From Panonychus citri (Eukaryota; Arthropoda; Arachnida; Trombidiformes; Tetranychidae), in NCBI RefSeq assembly GCF_014898815.1, contig NW_026515468.1, positions 310,001-374,000 of the forward strand: a stretch of 64,000 bases of DNA, given 5' to 3'. Below the pieces are notes generated by a model. That model searched no databases. It was not told where the DNA came from and was given only the letters and a program-made list of their open reading frames with translations. Positions 10,370 to 25,046 of the stretch are shown here, piece by piece. Made by a program: the position numbers and the translations under genes. Positions within the stretch are counted from its first letter, which is position 1. Every line of letters begins with the position of its first letter.

Positions 10370-10599
10370 TGAAGAATTAGAGAAGAGGTTTCAACTAAAA
10401 CTTATTTTTATTCGTATTTTCATTTGGTTTTTATACATAAATTTTGAGGGAGATAGAGTGAGAATCTCACCATCACCTCATCACTTAAGATGAGGTGAGG
10501 TAAAATTTTGATGATGTTGAACAGATCAATTAAGATTATTTTTTTTTATAAAATAATCAATTGATTAATTTTTGCTTAATTAACAAAATTATTGTTACA
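10370..10599 (-). repeat. LTR of gag-only element, right copy (5' LTR of minus element)
   Basis: 230 bp, minus orientation, outer end ATTGTTACA next to AATC. It matches the left copy except for one base in a homopolymer. Confidence 0.92.
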
Positions 10600-10603
10600 A
10601 ATC

Positions 10604-13600
10604 CAAGATGGAAATTGATGGAAATATCAATATTAATAACTTGTGAATGGTTGTTGATCAGAATTCAGAATAATCTTGAATTAATGATAGAAATGAAAAA
10701 AATTGTTCCACTTTTTTACTTACATTTCATTGCATGAGAATCTCATGATGATATACATTCCGGTAACATATTGGACTATATGCTTACCTTGAAGTGGAAA
10801 TTTGCTCTGATTAATATCATGTATCATTTCAGGGGGAAATCTATATTATATCAACTGAATCAGATCTTAGGAATGGACAAAATTTACATGAGAAAACCAT
10901 TTTTCTTTCACCGATTTTACTTCTGAGTAGAAAAGTAGTTTACTGAGAGAGAGAGAGAGAGCAAAGAAATCCCACCGCAAATTCATCCATCTCATGGATT
11001 CTTGAAGTAAAAAATTCTGAATTCTGAATGAATTCCATGTTTGCCTCTTTCAATATCCACCTCATGAAATCATCATTTCAGGAACTAGATGTTGAAGATA
11101 TAAGATTTGAATGAAAATCGGAAACTCTGATAACTTTTCAATTCCTAAAGTAATAATAATGATAAATGTTGGAGTTAACATTCAATTTTGAGTTTAGTTT
11201 TGTTGAATTTACTTTTTCCTCTACTAAAACCACTGCAACCTACTCCCTCTCCCTCTCCCACTCCAACTCCCTCTTCCTTTGTTGTTATCATGCAAACAAT
11301 ATTATCATTAGTATACTAAAAGTAATACACAAATCGTAACTTATGATATTAGATGAATATTATTTTCCCCAGATTCCTATTCAATCCTTGATTCAATAAC
11401 TATAACATGAGATTAACATGATAATTATCATTATGAATGAAGGAATTAGAAAGAGCCAAAGAATTAGTAGAAAAGAAAGTTCTGAATTTCTGAGTTGCCA
11501 TGTAATTATTATTCAACTTTGAATATGAAATATCTACATAAATAGTTGGATGAGGAAAAAAAGTTCTTACTGATTTTGATCTTGAGCAAGAGAAATAATT
11601 TTCTTCCTTTATCAAAGCATTTACACTAATTAGTTGAGTTATATTATTATATATTTTATTAATACTATTCTGATGGGAGGAGAGAAAGTTGATTTTCATG
11701 ATAAATATGAAACTCGTGAATGTAACTGAATGTTATTTGAATAATGTGTCGTAAGTGTTATTGAGATAAACTTTTTTTTTCATCTTCATCAGAGGATGAT
11801 GTTGATTAAAGATGTTGTTTTATCCTCTTCCTCTCCTTTCAATGTCATTAATTAAATAGTAGCAAGAGGGAGGGAGTGGGTGTAGGAGGATGAGGAAAAG
11901 GAAGAGGGTTAAATTCATAGTATTTATTACTTGGAGTTGATTTTTTCCTCCTCATGTCAAATCAATAACATTTTCATTCTGTAAAATATCATAACGGTAA
12001 ATTATGAGAATCGCTCTCCCTTATCCTAACCCTCCATCTCCTCATCCTCCTTTCTGGATTTAAATGTTTGCATTGAAGTGGATTATAAATTTTTGATGCA
12101 ACTTAATGTTATCATGATTAATACTAATCCGGTTTCAGGATTGTCAATGATGACAAAATGGTCTGAAGGATAAGATTATCCAATAGGATTATGTTTACAT
12201 TTAGATATTGAGAACTTGTATCTTTCTTATCATAATATTTATCTTCATCTGTATTATAATCCTAATTGATTGTCTATTACTGGACATGATTAAAAAATGA
12301 ACTCATTATATGATAACATTAGTAATCTGGTTAATTTTATTTTCATCTCAATGGATTTGATTCAATTTACCTGAAAATTTTCATGATAATCATGTGAACA
12401 GTTTAAATTATTATCATTATGTGATGATGATTCTAGAAGATTGGTTGGTAAAGGAGAGAAAGTTTTTTTTCTCTCTTTTTCTAAATTTCAAAATTAACTC
12501 TTTTTTGTATCTTGTCCCATGAGAGATAAACATGAAGATGAAAAAATAGAAAATGTAATATGAGCTGAGTTTGAATTTCGAAAAAAAGAAGAAAAAACAA
12601 GAACTTTCGTGTTCTATCTTCATCTTCCATCCTATTCGATAAGTAAACTGCAAGTTCTGATGATTCATGATAACCCATCGACTTTTAGAATTTAAAATCT
12701 AACTTGACTTTTGGATAATCTGAAAACTTAGTCGATAAATTTCCCGCCAAATTCAAAGAGAAACTTTAATTTTTCTTCCTCTTGGAATAAAAGTTGATAA
12801 TAAATTGCAACATTATCTCAAAATTCAGAACTAATTAGAATTCATGAAGCAGAACAAAGTTCCAAAGAAGGTTTAATAGAGAGAAAAAGTGAACGAGAGA
12901 GAAAAAAGCTGAAAATCGAATGGAAATTGTTTCGACTTGTTTTCAGTTCGAAACTCTTAACAATTAACTGATCACAATTAAAATTATCATTAACTATGTG
13001 GTTAATTAGTCGTTTTAATCATCGATCGTTAAACACTAATGAGCATCGAAATCCGGAAGCTTAAAGTTGACAATTAAAATTTACATTAATCAGTTGAACT
13101 GAACTATTGTGAATCATAAATGGAGCTTGAATAACTTGAGTAACTGATTGAATAACAATTGAATAGATTTCAACCTAAATTGTTTCAGGTTAAATTACAA
13201 TTGAATCAAATCAAATTGCCAGAGCCACACAAGGAAAGAGACAATGAGAGACAAACTAATTGACTTGTTTTCCTATCTTCCTTTGATCGTAAATGCTTAA
13301 GAAAATAGCTGATGGGAAATACTATGAATCCACTGGTCTCACTCATGAGATGATTAATTATTGATGGTAGTGGGTGTGTGCCTGAGGTGGATTACCGGTA
13401 TTCAATTACCATGATCATTATTACAACAAAGGGTTATCTTAAATTACCAGGGAGAAAGATGATAAGATGAGAAGCAGAAATTCTGTAAATGGTAACATGA
13501 TGATAATTGAAGATTCCGGAAAAGGAAGATTGAAAGTTGAAGGTGATGATGAAGGGAAGATGAGTGTGGTTGAGGTTGGGATCATAAAGACTTGAAGAGA

Positions 13601-16600
13601 GTGGAAAAAATTTCACCCTGAAAAAAAGTAAGACGAAATCTCCTCTGAGCAAGTTCAATGTAACTAATAATTTCTCATGAGTTATTTTTTCGATAATAAC
13701 TAATGATAAGACTAAAGATAAACCTTAATTAGTGTTTATGTTAAAAGGAAGCGGAAAAAGCTAAGGTGAGGGAAGAGAAATAGGGAATGAGATAGAGATG
13801 AGAAAAAGAATGTGAAGATGAACAACAAAAAAAAGAATAGAAAAAGAAAAGAAAAGAATCCAAGCTTAGAATATTATTTTCTATCATCATGGATGATATT
13901 CTGATTTAATTTGCTTTTTTATCTTCCTGAAGAAAGAAAGAGCAAAAAGGAGAAATGATTAGGATGATGATAGAGAGTGGGAAAAGTGAAGGTGGGATGA
14001 GTAACAGAAATTCTGAATCAGCATTGTTAACATTGAGAAAATAATAAGCTACTAGAAAATTGGCTTTGATATAACATTGAGAATCCACTTCCCACCCCGA
14101 AAAAAAAACCCACTCCTGCTAATACCTCATTTCCTTTTATTCATTACAGTTCATTTTTCACCATCATCATCATCATGTTACTTTAATCTTACCCAATAAG
14201 CCAAATCCTGAAAGCTAATTGTAAATCAACACGTTGATTGTAATTGTAATCATTTTGTATTCTCAAGGAGTAAAGTCAATCCTTTATTGTAATGAATCAA
14301 GATTCCAAATTTAATCATGATTATGATGTTGTATTAATCAGATTAACTATTGATTACAATCAATTGGTTGTTTTGTATTTCAAGGTGTTGATATTATTTA
14401 CATAATACAATTATAATGATTAATGATGATAATGTTTACATGACAACAATTTAATTCTGATTGTTTGGTGTATTTGATTACTCAAAGTTTTTCTCATGAA
14501 ATTCCTGCTGATAATTCAAAGTTATCATTTTACTTTTGTTCTTGAAATTGAAACACAATAAAAAGTATTCATATTCAATGCTAATATCTATTCAGAGGGT
14601 ATTCACATTTTCCATATCCATAAATAACAATTATATTTATATGTGTTTACCTTTTATCGTATTAACATTACGAGATGAGTATATAATATATTTAATAGTA
14701 TTGAAGATGAATATATGTCTATTTTGAGAATCGTATTCCCCTCGGAATGAATATATTTATATTCTTGGAAAAGAGTAGAGAAAAATGTTCTAAATACTTA
14801 GAAAGATAGAAATCTAATTGAATGTATTCATATGATTCCATGTCCATAGATTTTACTGTGTATTCCAAATTTTGAAATGATCATTTTCTCTCTTTTTTTA
14901 GTAACATTCTGCTCAGAAGATGAAGCAATATTGTTCATGATGTTTTCTCCCTGAAAGTTCAATCCATCATCATGTTTAAGAGATACAATTGATGTGTGGA
15001 TAATATTAACATTTTCTATGTTCATTTTTTTTCTCTTTTCTTTTTGACAGAATTTTCCAAGGTGAATGTTGTAAGATTCAGAGGATATTCCTTCATGATG
15101 ATGATGATATAACTTGATTAACACAATCATACCAAACGTAATAACATTAAGGTATGTAAAAGGTATTAACTTATTCATTTGCCATTGAACCAATTGCCTG
15201 AGTTTTTTTTTGCCAAAGAAAATGGTTCAACATTATTACATTATTATCATCATCAAGAAATACCCATGATGATGAGATATTATCATCATTTTCATTACAT
15301 ATTCAATATGTAAATAACTTAACAGAGACTTAGCTCCCTTATAACAATAATATTATGATTAATTCATCACAAAATTCAGTGGGTTGGGTAGAAAAAGTTT
15401 CGACAAAATTATTTCTCCTCGTTCTCAATAAACATGATAACTGTTCATAACATTTTGTTTATCAAATGAATGAATGAACAAGTGAATTCATCTGAGCCTC
15501 AAGAGTATTATCGAGATACCAGAAAACGAGGTCAGTCTTTTGGTTCGAGTTGGAACTTTTTTTTCCTGATTTAGCTTCAAGGTTCGAATCAAATCCTCCC
15601 ACCGGCGGGATTGATAAGCTACTTACCTTTCTCCATCTAGATTCTCATCATAAATCATGTTGATTAACTTAATCTAGATTAATCATGAAGAGTAAATTCA
15701 ATTTCAATTTTAGACAAAAACCTGCACTTTTTTCCAACTCACTCACTCCCTTTCTCTCCCTCTCTCCCTCTCTCTCTCTCTCTGTTTACCTTTTCCTATT
15801 CCACCAAGAAACATGATGTTATTTATATTATATTTGTCAACATTTCGATCCCAGTCTTGGATTCCCGACCTCCTCTTACAAAGTAAACAACAACATGAAA
15901 TATATGAAAAAAAAAGTTCAACATGAAAGAGAAAAAAAATAATTTTTTGTCATCAGAATTCACCTCAATCGAACCACTTTCCCACCCTGGATAAAATGAC
16001 ATGAAATTTGTTCTTGTTGATCATGATGATACAATATATCAGTTAACAATATTGATTGTAAAACATAATTTAATTGTAATCAAATATATTGTACAAAGTA
16101 AATAATAGTTAGTTCAAACATGAGTGACAATAATGGCAATTTGTTAATCAGTTAATCTGATTAGTTAATTGCTGTTGTATCCATAGTAATCATAATTGTT
16201 TCAAAAACAAATTCTCATAAATCAAAGTTACATCATTAGTGAATGATTTTTTTATATTCATCTTATCCCTAACCCACCCCACCTCAATCATTTCCCACTC
16301 TTATCCTAAGGTCAAACAATATAATGAAATAGTTTTTCATTTATATTACAAGTCTCATGAACAGTTGACTGATCAATATATTCAATTGGTTCAACGCTTT
16401 CAAATTGCAATCATCTCCATCCTCATCCTGAGGATGAGAATGATGATCTCCATCATCTTAGTCAATTCTTTGTTATTACTTTCAGAGCATCCAAGTTGAA
16501 CAAGTTGATCATGATTGAATTGCTTCTGATGAGTGACTGGATTAACTGATAATAACAATTGAATAGTTAGCGATTGAACCGATAAATTAAAACTATTAAA

Positions 16601-17165
16601 ATCAAATGATTAAGCTAACAAGATATCATGTTAATAAGTGGCAACAATGAATTATTTTCAATTGGAATACAAATTCACTATTGATCGATTGATTTGTTGG
16701 AAAACAAAATTTCCGTTTTATCTCCATCTACACCTTTGTTGATTCTTGATGATGATAATTTTTGCATAACTGTACTTTCAGGTGAACTTGTAGCATCCAT
16801 TATTCAACCGAAAAGTGGTTAGAATGAGTTGGTGTTAGTCTTAGTGATCATGATGTTGATACATTGACTGAATGAAAAAGTTACCATGTTTCATGATGAA
16901 AAATTCATATATAAATGTGAACAAAAAAATAGGACTCCCATGAATCTCATGAAGTGTTTATCATGACAACTAATGAAATAAAAGCTCATAGATCGTCAAG
17001 CCTTAATCAGGTGACAGTTTGAGTTAGATTATCAAAGTTAATTATCAATAATTAATCAATATGATAGAAGGTGAAAGTTTGTTCATGTTAAGCAGAAAGA
17101 AAAAAAAATTCCAACTCTAGATTAATGTTAAAGATTCAGTTTCAATGAATGGAGATAAATAGCTG

Positions 17166-17214
<49 letters not shown>

Positions 17215-18420
17215 CACTCACTCATCTACCCAACATCAACCACCAAACCAACCATTATCTTCACCTTATCATCACCTCAATCGATATCATCTTCATCCTA
17301 TTATCTTTGTTGACTCTGTTGTTTTGCCATTAGAAAACCTTTTTTGACAAAATTACAATTAAAGTTAATTTTAAGTCACTGATTAACATTCAGAGTGAAT
17401 TGAAAGTAAACTGCCCAACAACAATGGACACAAGAGATGATCATTATCATGCAAATTGATTGACACCCAACAATTGACAGTATTAATTTAGTATAAAGAG
17501 CTCAGAATCTTTTTTTTAATAAGATAAAGTTATTTTAAGCTGATTGAGTTTCTTTTACTCAATTATATTAATATTTACATGGTAACATTTTTACTAGATG
17601 ATAATTTTTGATTGATGATGATGATGATTGTGAATAAAGTTGATTGTTGTCTTGGTGATGTCTTGATCATGATATAAGTTGACATGATAACCACAATGAG
17701 TTGTATCAACATTAATATCATTTTGTGACATTTTACTTGTCACAATTTTGTCTTTTCTTATAATTGCCCTAAGGGTATTAGTTTGTTTATCTTTACTTGT
17801 CGGTGGTATTTTTTTTTAATACTATTACCTGCACTTTGGATATATATTCACATATCATGATGATGATGATAACTCAAGGGAAAAATGATTGAGGGAAAAA
17901 AGTTCCAAAAAGAAACTGAAACTTATAATATTTGATGAAGAAAAAAAATAACTATGACAATAAACAATATAATTACTCGAATACTTTTATTACAATTTAG
18001 AACTTTTTTCCTCCTCATTTATTGCAACCATCTCGAAGATTGCAAGTAAAAAAAATTCAGCAACTAATCTGTTAATCTTGAACGAATGAACCTCATGAGG
18101 ATAATCATCATGATCCATGATGATTATTATTATAAATCCAATGTTAACCTCAAACTAATCAAAAACAAATGCAAAGTAAAAGTTCAATCATTTGCTTTTC
18201 GATCAATCGACTGAATTAATTATGCATATAGTTCATTCCATGGTGATCTTTTCAATCGAACCTTTTGAATTGTTACAAATTAAATGGGATTTTTTTTGAG
18301 GAGTTAGTTCAGTCGTTCATCTGATTTTTCTTCAGGTAGAGCTCACAGTTTTCAGTCCATTTTGAATTTCATTTGAAAGATACTACGTTTTGAGTTAAAT
18401 CTAAGCAAGACTTAAATCAA
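10604..18420. other. Non-coding, AT-rich
   Basis: No supported gene. Scattered GAT/ATC runs, pyrimidine tracts (11230-11275) and purine tracts (11860-11910). The minus ORF at 14828-15193 (121 codons) has normal composition but no recognisable domain, and I leave it out. Confidence 0.55.
17167..17211. repeat. (CT)n microsatellite
   Basis: About 22 uninterrupted CT units. Confidence 0.95.
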
Positions 18421-18427
18421 TTTTGTC

Positions 18428-18545
18428 CATCAAATGACCTAGAAACCTTTGTCCTAACAGAATGAATGGAATGAACTTGATATTTAAATGTGACAGTTGA
18501 GTATCGCTCAAACATCCATAACTCGAGTTTGGAGTCTACGAGTGA
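18428..18545 (+). mobile_element. Diverged arm of the MITE family at 579-1127
   Basis: About 115 bp matches the right arm of the first MITE with many substitutions: shared words include TCCTAACAGAATGA, TTGAGTAT and CATAACTCGAGT. Only one arm is seen, so it is an old fragment. Confidence 0.7.
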
Positions 18546-18557
18546 TTTCAATTAATT

Positions 18558-18841
18558 GCCGCTCTCTATAGTCCAGTGGTTAGCACTGAAGCCAAACCTT
18601 ATCGTTGGTCTTGCTGACCTCCGATCTTCAAATTAGACTCCAGACAGAAGCTAGTACTAATGGGTATATCCTGCATTGAGGAGAGAGAAGCTTTTGGCGT
18701 GGGACTAGGCCTCTTCGACTACTCCTTTCCTCTTCCTTCCGAGTCAAAAAAGACCCTGAAACGGTAAAACGAGACTGGGTGAGGGTTGCGCCTTAAAAGC
18801 GCCCGTGGCATCCTCGAAGTAAGAAATTTCTCTAAAAAAAC
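18558..18841 (+). mobile_element. tRNA-derived SINE
   Basis: The segment is GC-richer than its surroundings. It begins with a tRNA-like head: TAGTCCAGTGG at 18569-18579 fits the pol III A-box pattern TRGYNNARNNG and is followed by TTAGCAC, as in a tRNA D arm. A weak B-box-like word (GATCTTCAAATTAG) lies about 50 bases on. The body (GTGGGACTAGGCCTC, AAAAGCGCCCGTGGC) is not tRNA and the end is a short A-rich tail. These are the marks of a pol III SINE. I see no second copy in the window, so family status is inferred from structure. Confidence 0.65.
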
Positions 18842-21411
18842 TTCCACTACCCTTCACCTTTGGTATCTATTCCAACCAACGTATGCACTGATCAGATTTG
18901 ATTTTTGAATAACTTTAGATATAATATCGGCTTGTTGTCTACATACTCGGAGTTTTTGCAGCTTAGGGTTTTGATTGGTACTAAGGTCATTCTAAGTAAC
19001 CAGCTCTATCTTTTTTTGTATGAAAATTTGTGATTAACTAATTTTCAACATTTAATCTTGTTAATAATCAACTCTTGTTAATATGAACAATATTCAGTTT
19101 TCATGAAAAGAAAAATTTCAAGAATCTTAACTGAATTTTCTTTGTAATCCATAAGCCATGTTGATAATTAAGGATAACAAAATAAGATTTGAGAACTTAT
19201 AAGATAAAAATTTTCATGATGAACATTATTTTCATGATACCAGGTGAATAAACAGAATCGTGGTTATCTTATCATGGTTTTAATTGAAACTGACAAGGTT
19301 CAATGGTTCATTTACTGATTAAATTTACTAGATAATGATTGAGCTGTGGTGTTGAGCCCGAGTATATGTTTGTAAACAACATTATGGTTACATGAGGATC
19401 GGAAATGAAAATTTTTGCTGTTCACCAGGTAACAAAATGTTTTGGTTATAATTTCATAATGATGATGATAACTGATGACCTGAATTATGATCATCAGTTT
19501 TTGTATAACAACTTACCTGGCAAATCAGGGGATGAGAAGTAAAGTTTGCAAGGTAAATGTTTCACTCTGTCAAATGTAATTGAAATACTTGTCATTTATA
19601 ATGATAACTGATGAATTCATTTAATTGATTCTGAATCATGTTCATGATGAATTCACTTTACTAATTGTATGACGATAATAATGCTTTCAATCATCTGATG
19701 TTGATGAAATTTCTACATGAAAATAGAACCATTTTTCATCATGAAATTTTCATTTCTAATCTGAGTTTTATCATGATGATTTCAAAGACTCTCTTTTCAC
19801 CCCTTTTGTTATTAATGGTTTATTGAATTCCTTTCAATGAATTGAAATTAAATCAACTGAATAAATGATTATCATGATTGAAGATAATTCTGATTCTGTG
19901 TCCTCGCAATTTTGTATCCCTCATGGTGGTGAAGTCCTAATTCATTTGGTATAAATATTTTTCCTCCTGATGGTTTATCTCCATCATCTTGATGATAATA
20001 CACTTGATATTCATGATATACTCGGCTGGATGATCTTGCAAGATGAAAATCTTAGTCTATCCATAACCCTTGGTTCATGGTGGTTAAATGAACAGAAAAC
20101 TTCATGGTAAAACTCATGATGATTTATCATTGAGCTGAATATTATTGGTAAAAGTTGAAAGAAACTTAAAGTTTATCCTTCTCATATCAATATCTTGATC
20201 AACATTATTTTTCATCATCATCTTATTATCATTATTATTGAGCGAAAAGTTTTTGTATCATGAATTGAAATTGAATGAAATGAACTCCCTAGAGGCAGAC
20301 TGAATAACCTCATGAATTGCATGTTGATTCAAACATGAATGACCAGTCATGAGACCATGAAAAAGGATAAACAAGAAATTGACCATTCAAATGATAACAA
20401 ATCAAATTCATCAATAGATTGAAACTGAATCATGTTTATTACATGAAGATAATGTTCAGGTAAAAGGTGTGTCATTGGTTAAGTTTATGATTAATATGAT
20501 GATTGTTCAGTTAATCCACTGCTTTCAGATTAGCTTATCTCATAATCAGTAAGTCAGTCAATGAAGTAGGAGGCAAAAAAAATGTCCACCACCATTGGGA
20601 TTACAACAATCACCTTAATCTCCTTTTCCAGTTATATTTATTTACTAATCCAAACATGTTAATCCAGCCAATGAATCATTTTTTTATTTGGTGATCAGCT
20701 TTTTATTTTATCAGTTAATATTTAGCAATTTAATCAAACAAAAAACTGTCACAATTATCATGGTGATGATTGGAAACCAATAATAATGCTAATGCTAATC
20801 TGTCAACAAATTAATCCCAACCAACAGACAGGATTAATCTTGTGGTCACTTTATTAGCTAATATCAATATACTTTATCAAGTCAGATCTTAATCCAGATG
20901 AAAGAGAAATGCTAATCCGTATTCAAAGATAACATAGAAAAATTTTGAGGATTGAAACGAGAGGATTTTTGTTTGTTCATATTTACATTGATTCCTTGTA
21001 AGTTTTCAGTGAATTTATTACAAATTGAATTGAATCCCATGTAATCTGATTGTTTTCCTTGAATAAGTTGACTGAGACAATAGTGAATCCTCATGGGGAA
21101 GAGGAAGAGAAGGTTAGAGTTTGGGTTATCAGAATTGGAAACATTTCAAGTTGAAACGTTTTCAATTCGTTTTCATGATATTTAACATGGTAACTTAATC
21201 TTGGTTCAATTGTTTTCCATGTTTCTTTTTAAGTTTCCGTTCATGATAACCTTTTAGACGGGATTGCAAGAAGAAACTATTCTAATCCGTTTTAATCTGT
21301 TCCATTTTCGTTTGATTTACTTTAAGATTTCACGTGAGGATTAATCTCAAGTTTCTAAGACGTTAAAGGTCAAAACATGGCTTCATCATGAGAAGCGGTG
21401 GATTAGTGAGT

Positions 21412-21438
21412 AGAGAGAGAGAGAGAGAGAGAGAGAGA
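21412..21438. repeat. (GA)n microsatellite
   Basis: About 13 GA units. Confidence 0.95.
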
Positions 21439-24400
21439 AAATTTCGTGGCATGTGTGATAATCTTATTTGATTAATCCCTTTAATCCTGGACGATTGATA
21501 AGGTTTCATTGAGAAAGAAAAAAATTTAGTGAATTTAATATACTTTATGAGAGTTCAATTGGATTCCAATTTACCTGTGAATCTGAATCAGCTGAACTTT
21601 TCTGAACTTTCTTTTGCTTTTTTGATTGGGCTGATTAAAAGTGAAAAGGAAGTGAAATTAACTGATTGTTATCATGATGATGATTACACTTAATTGAATT
21701 GAATTCAAATTTGAATTTAAATTTGCATTAAATTGTTTGATAAAATAATTTCAAATCTCATTTGAAAATCTTGAAATATTCAAATTGATTATCATGATTA
21801 ACATGATAACTGTTGATTTAATTATGATCTAATCATGATTAAATGTGTTTGATTGAAGCAATACAATTAACATAAACTGTCAGCAACAATTTAAATCCAG
21901 AGACAAGATTGACAGATTTGATAAACTGTGATATTAATCATCTAATCATCATCATCATGATTAAGTTTTCTTGTCAAAGATAATTAAAAGCTAACGGTAA
22001 CACTGAAAATCAGAGTGATAGACAAAAAAATATATAAAAAAAGCTCAGTTGAATTGGGATAAACTGTCAACTGTTTTCATGGAGTTTTTTTTTCATAAAT
22101 GTTATTAATAGGTAACAATTTAAGGTGAAAAAAAGTTTGGTGTAAAAGTTGAATTGTTATCATGATATTGAATGGGTTGTAATAACTGTGCTAATCATGG
22201 TGTCGGTGTAAATTGTTCACAATCAATTGATTATTAATAGCTCATGGTGATGATGATGATGATAAAATGATGATGGCTTTTCATTTTCCATGGAAAATAT
22301 TAACAGGAAGAGGGAAATAGTTTCTCCTCACTTTCCATTGATTCCAATTGATTGCCGAGAATTTGATTCGAGATTCAAAAAAAAGTGATTACTATTAAAT
22401 AGCCTCAGGTAATTGTTGTTGATCGAATCAATTGATTGTGAATAAAAAATACTCTTTTCGAGAAGTTCTGAAAAGTTCTGAGGTGTTGAAGTGGATCAAT
22501 TTGTTGTTTCTTCAGTTTCCTATTGTTGATTAACTTAATTAACTGCAAATTGTTGCGCTAATTTAATTGTACAGAAATTGTCGATTGATTTTCTCGGACA
22601 ACAATTAAACACAATGAATTGGCAATAATTTAATTGTTCATTATTTGATTATCAGTATTGATGTTGCATCTTAATGGTCTTAATAATTGCTTCAATCAGT
22701 TAATTATTTTGTGATACTTTGACTTGTGTTGATTATGTTTAATTATAATTGTGATTATTTGATATTCAATGATAAATGTTGCTGAAAGTGAGTCGATTGT
22801 TATTGATTGAAAGCATTTGAGAATAAATAATAAATGATCAGTTGATTATCGTGTAACAATTAACTTTCATATATATAATACACAATCAGTTGATTGTGAT
22901 TAGGTTGATTGTAATGATAAATATAATTATAATTTTCTTGCTTCAATGGTTATCATTATACATTATCAAGCTATTTGGTTGATTATCATGAGAGATAAAA
23001 TTATGATTAAAACAAAGTTTATCCAAGTGAATAGCATCAGTATTATACAGATGAAGACACTAAGGGTGGGGTGGAAGTAGGAAGAGGGTGGGATAGATAG
23101 TGAGAACCGTTATAATATCATATATTTACTTAGGATTCGATGATGATAATGATGATCAGGAAGAAGATAAAAGCCGAAAATGTGATTAAGATACTTGGGT
23201 TGATGAAGAGACAGTGAAAGTTAAAGATGAAGATGAAGATAAGGATGATGAAAGTGTGGTGATGATGATGGAGATCAACATAATCCACACTCAGATTGTA
23301 TGTGACGATATCTTGGTGACTCGAAATTGAGGAAGAAAAAAAGTCGAAAGAATGAAAAAAAAAAGAAATTGGCAAATGATACTGTTGATGGTGGAGACAA
23401 TGATGAAGATAATGATGATGAAGATGTTACTGTTGATGATGATGATGATGATGGTGAAGATAATGATGATGAAGAGTGGGTAATGCTTCTGATCTGGTTG
23501 GTTAACCATGAGCGATATTATTGGTTATTCATTTATGTAGTATCAATGATATCATTTCATTATGGACTCATAATATTTACTTGAAGGTGATCATCATTAT
23601 CATCATTTCTCATGATGAAGATGAGGATGATAATATATACAAATACCCTTCGGGGTCAACTAACAATGAGGGTAAATGAATGAAAAAAAGGATGAGGATG
23701 AAAAGAAAGAAAATGAAAACTCAGTGTCTTCTTTTTCCTTTTTATTCAATCATAATTGGAATCATATTTCTCATCATCATTAAACCTTATCTTCCTTATC
23801 TTCCTTGTCATCCTATTTCTTTCTTTCTCTTTCTTTACAGAACAATATTTTTCCAATCCCACCCTCTGAGTCTATGTGATGTCCAGAGCTCATTGATTTC
23901 AATCCCACCGAGTAAATAATCATGCAAACAGAAAGAAAGAGAGAGAGACTGATTATCTCCCTTTTCTACCTTCATCTTCATCTTCATCTTCCTCCTACTG
24001 TCCAGCCTTTGGTCATCCATTGGTAAACCATTAAAGTCACAAGTAAATAACATAAAAGTCACTCAGTCAGTTGGTTAACATTTGCAAGAGTAAATTATTA
24101 TCATCATCATCTATCAGTGGGTGGATGAAGATGAGGACAAGATTCACATGGAATGAAAATTTCTTGTATCCATTTATATCCATCTATTTCCCACCCACCC
24201 CGCCTTTGGTAATACTTTCACCTCCCGAGTAAATTAAAGGGTTTCAGTTGATACTCATCTTGAGGATAAATGAATCCAGAATTTGATTAGAAAATCAGTT
24301 TGATATCAAAAATTAAAAGGATAAAAATATAATCAACTTTAATCTGATTCAATTGACTCCTATTGTTTTTCATTATAATCATCATTTGATTTTCATGATG

Positions 24401-25008
24401 ATAATTCATTTGAATTGAGAAATGATGATAATAAAAGAGACTAATGAACAAGATTCAAAGTCGTAATGATCAATTTTATCATTGTTGTAATAATGATGAT
24501 ACAGTTAATTGTGGGAGTGTTGGATGATCAATATATTTTTCTCAACCCTGATGATCAACTTTCATTACTAATATTTGAATAACCATGAATTTATCATGAA
24601 AAAAGTATTACAAATGAAATGATTCTCATAAAAAATTCAAACTCAATAATGATAATCAAGATAATCTCAAATCAACTCCCTTATGATTAATTGAATTGAG
24701 CCAATTATTTTTACAATACTAATGAACTCTCATGAACATTGTATTCAATTACGAAATAAAAATCGTAATCATCGTTAATCACAATCAATAGAACGCTAAT
24801 TAATGAGCTAATATGCTATAGAATCCTATTTAATCTCGAAAGAAAAAAGTTCCAACTTCCATGAGATAAGATCAAGAACTTTGATGGTAAGAAAAAAACT
24901 ATTCTCTTTTCAGGGAAATTTAAAATTCTATCAACAAATTGGAATATTCAATCTACCTGAGTTTTCATCATGAACTTTTCTTCCTCTCATCTTCTCATTT
25001 GATCTTCT

Positions 25009-25009
<1 letters not shown>

Positions 25010-25042
<33 letters not shown>
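25010..25042. repeat. (CT)n microsatellite
   Basis: About 16 CT units. Confidence 0.95.

Positions 25043-25046
<4 letters not shown>

Larger units (their letters stand above)
7415..10599. mobile_element. Inverted three-LTR, gag-only retrotransposon insertion
   Basis: Seen: three LTR copies, one plus (7415-7643) and two minus (8054-8283, 10370-10599). Both outer edges are the TGTAACAAT (U3) end, and AATC occurs directly outside each edge (7411-7414, 10600-10603). The two minus LTRs frame a complete element read on the minus strand: LTR, 18-nt primer site, repeat-rich leader, Gag-like ORF, second ORF, purine tract, LTR. The plus LTR has its own primer site, a different leader and five and a half 48-bp repeats that run into the primer site beyond the middle LTR. 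No protease, reverse transcriptase or integrase is encoded, so it resembles the non-autonomous class of LTR elements that keep only gag (TR-GAG). Inferred: the whole block entered as one molecule made by aberrant reverse transcription. Confidence 0.85.

Noticed and set aside
14828..15193. Minus ORF of 121 codons
   Set aside because: Mixed composition but no recognisable domain, no splice context and no neighbour to support it.
15571..15625. GGTTCGAATC word near a GC-rich stretch, like a tRNA T arm
   Set aside because: No acceptor, D arm or anticodon stem can be built around it.
23130..23584. ORFs on both strands with Asp, Ile or His runs
   Set aside because: Translation of GAT/ATC triplet repeats in different frames.
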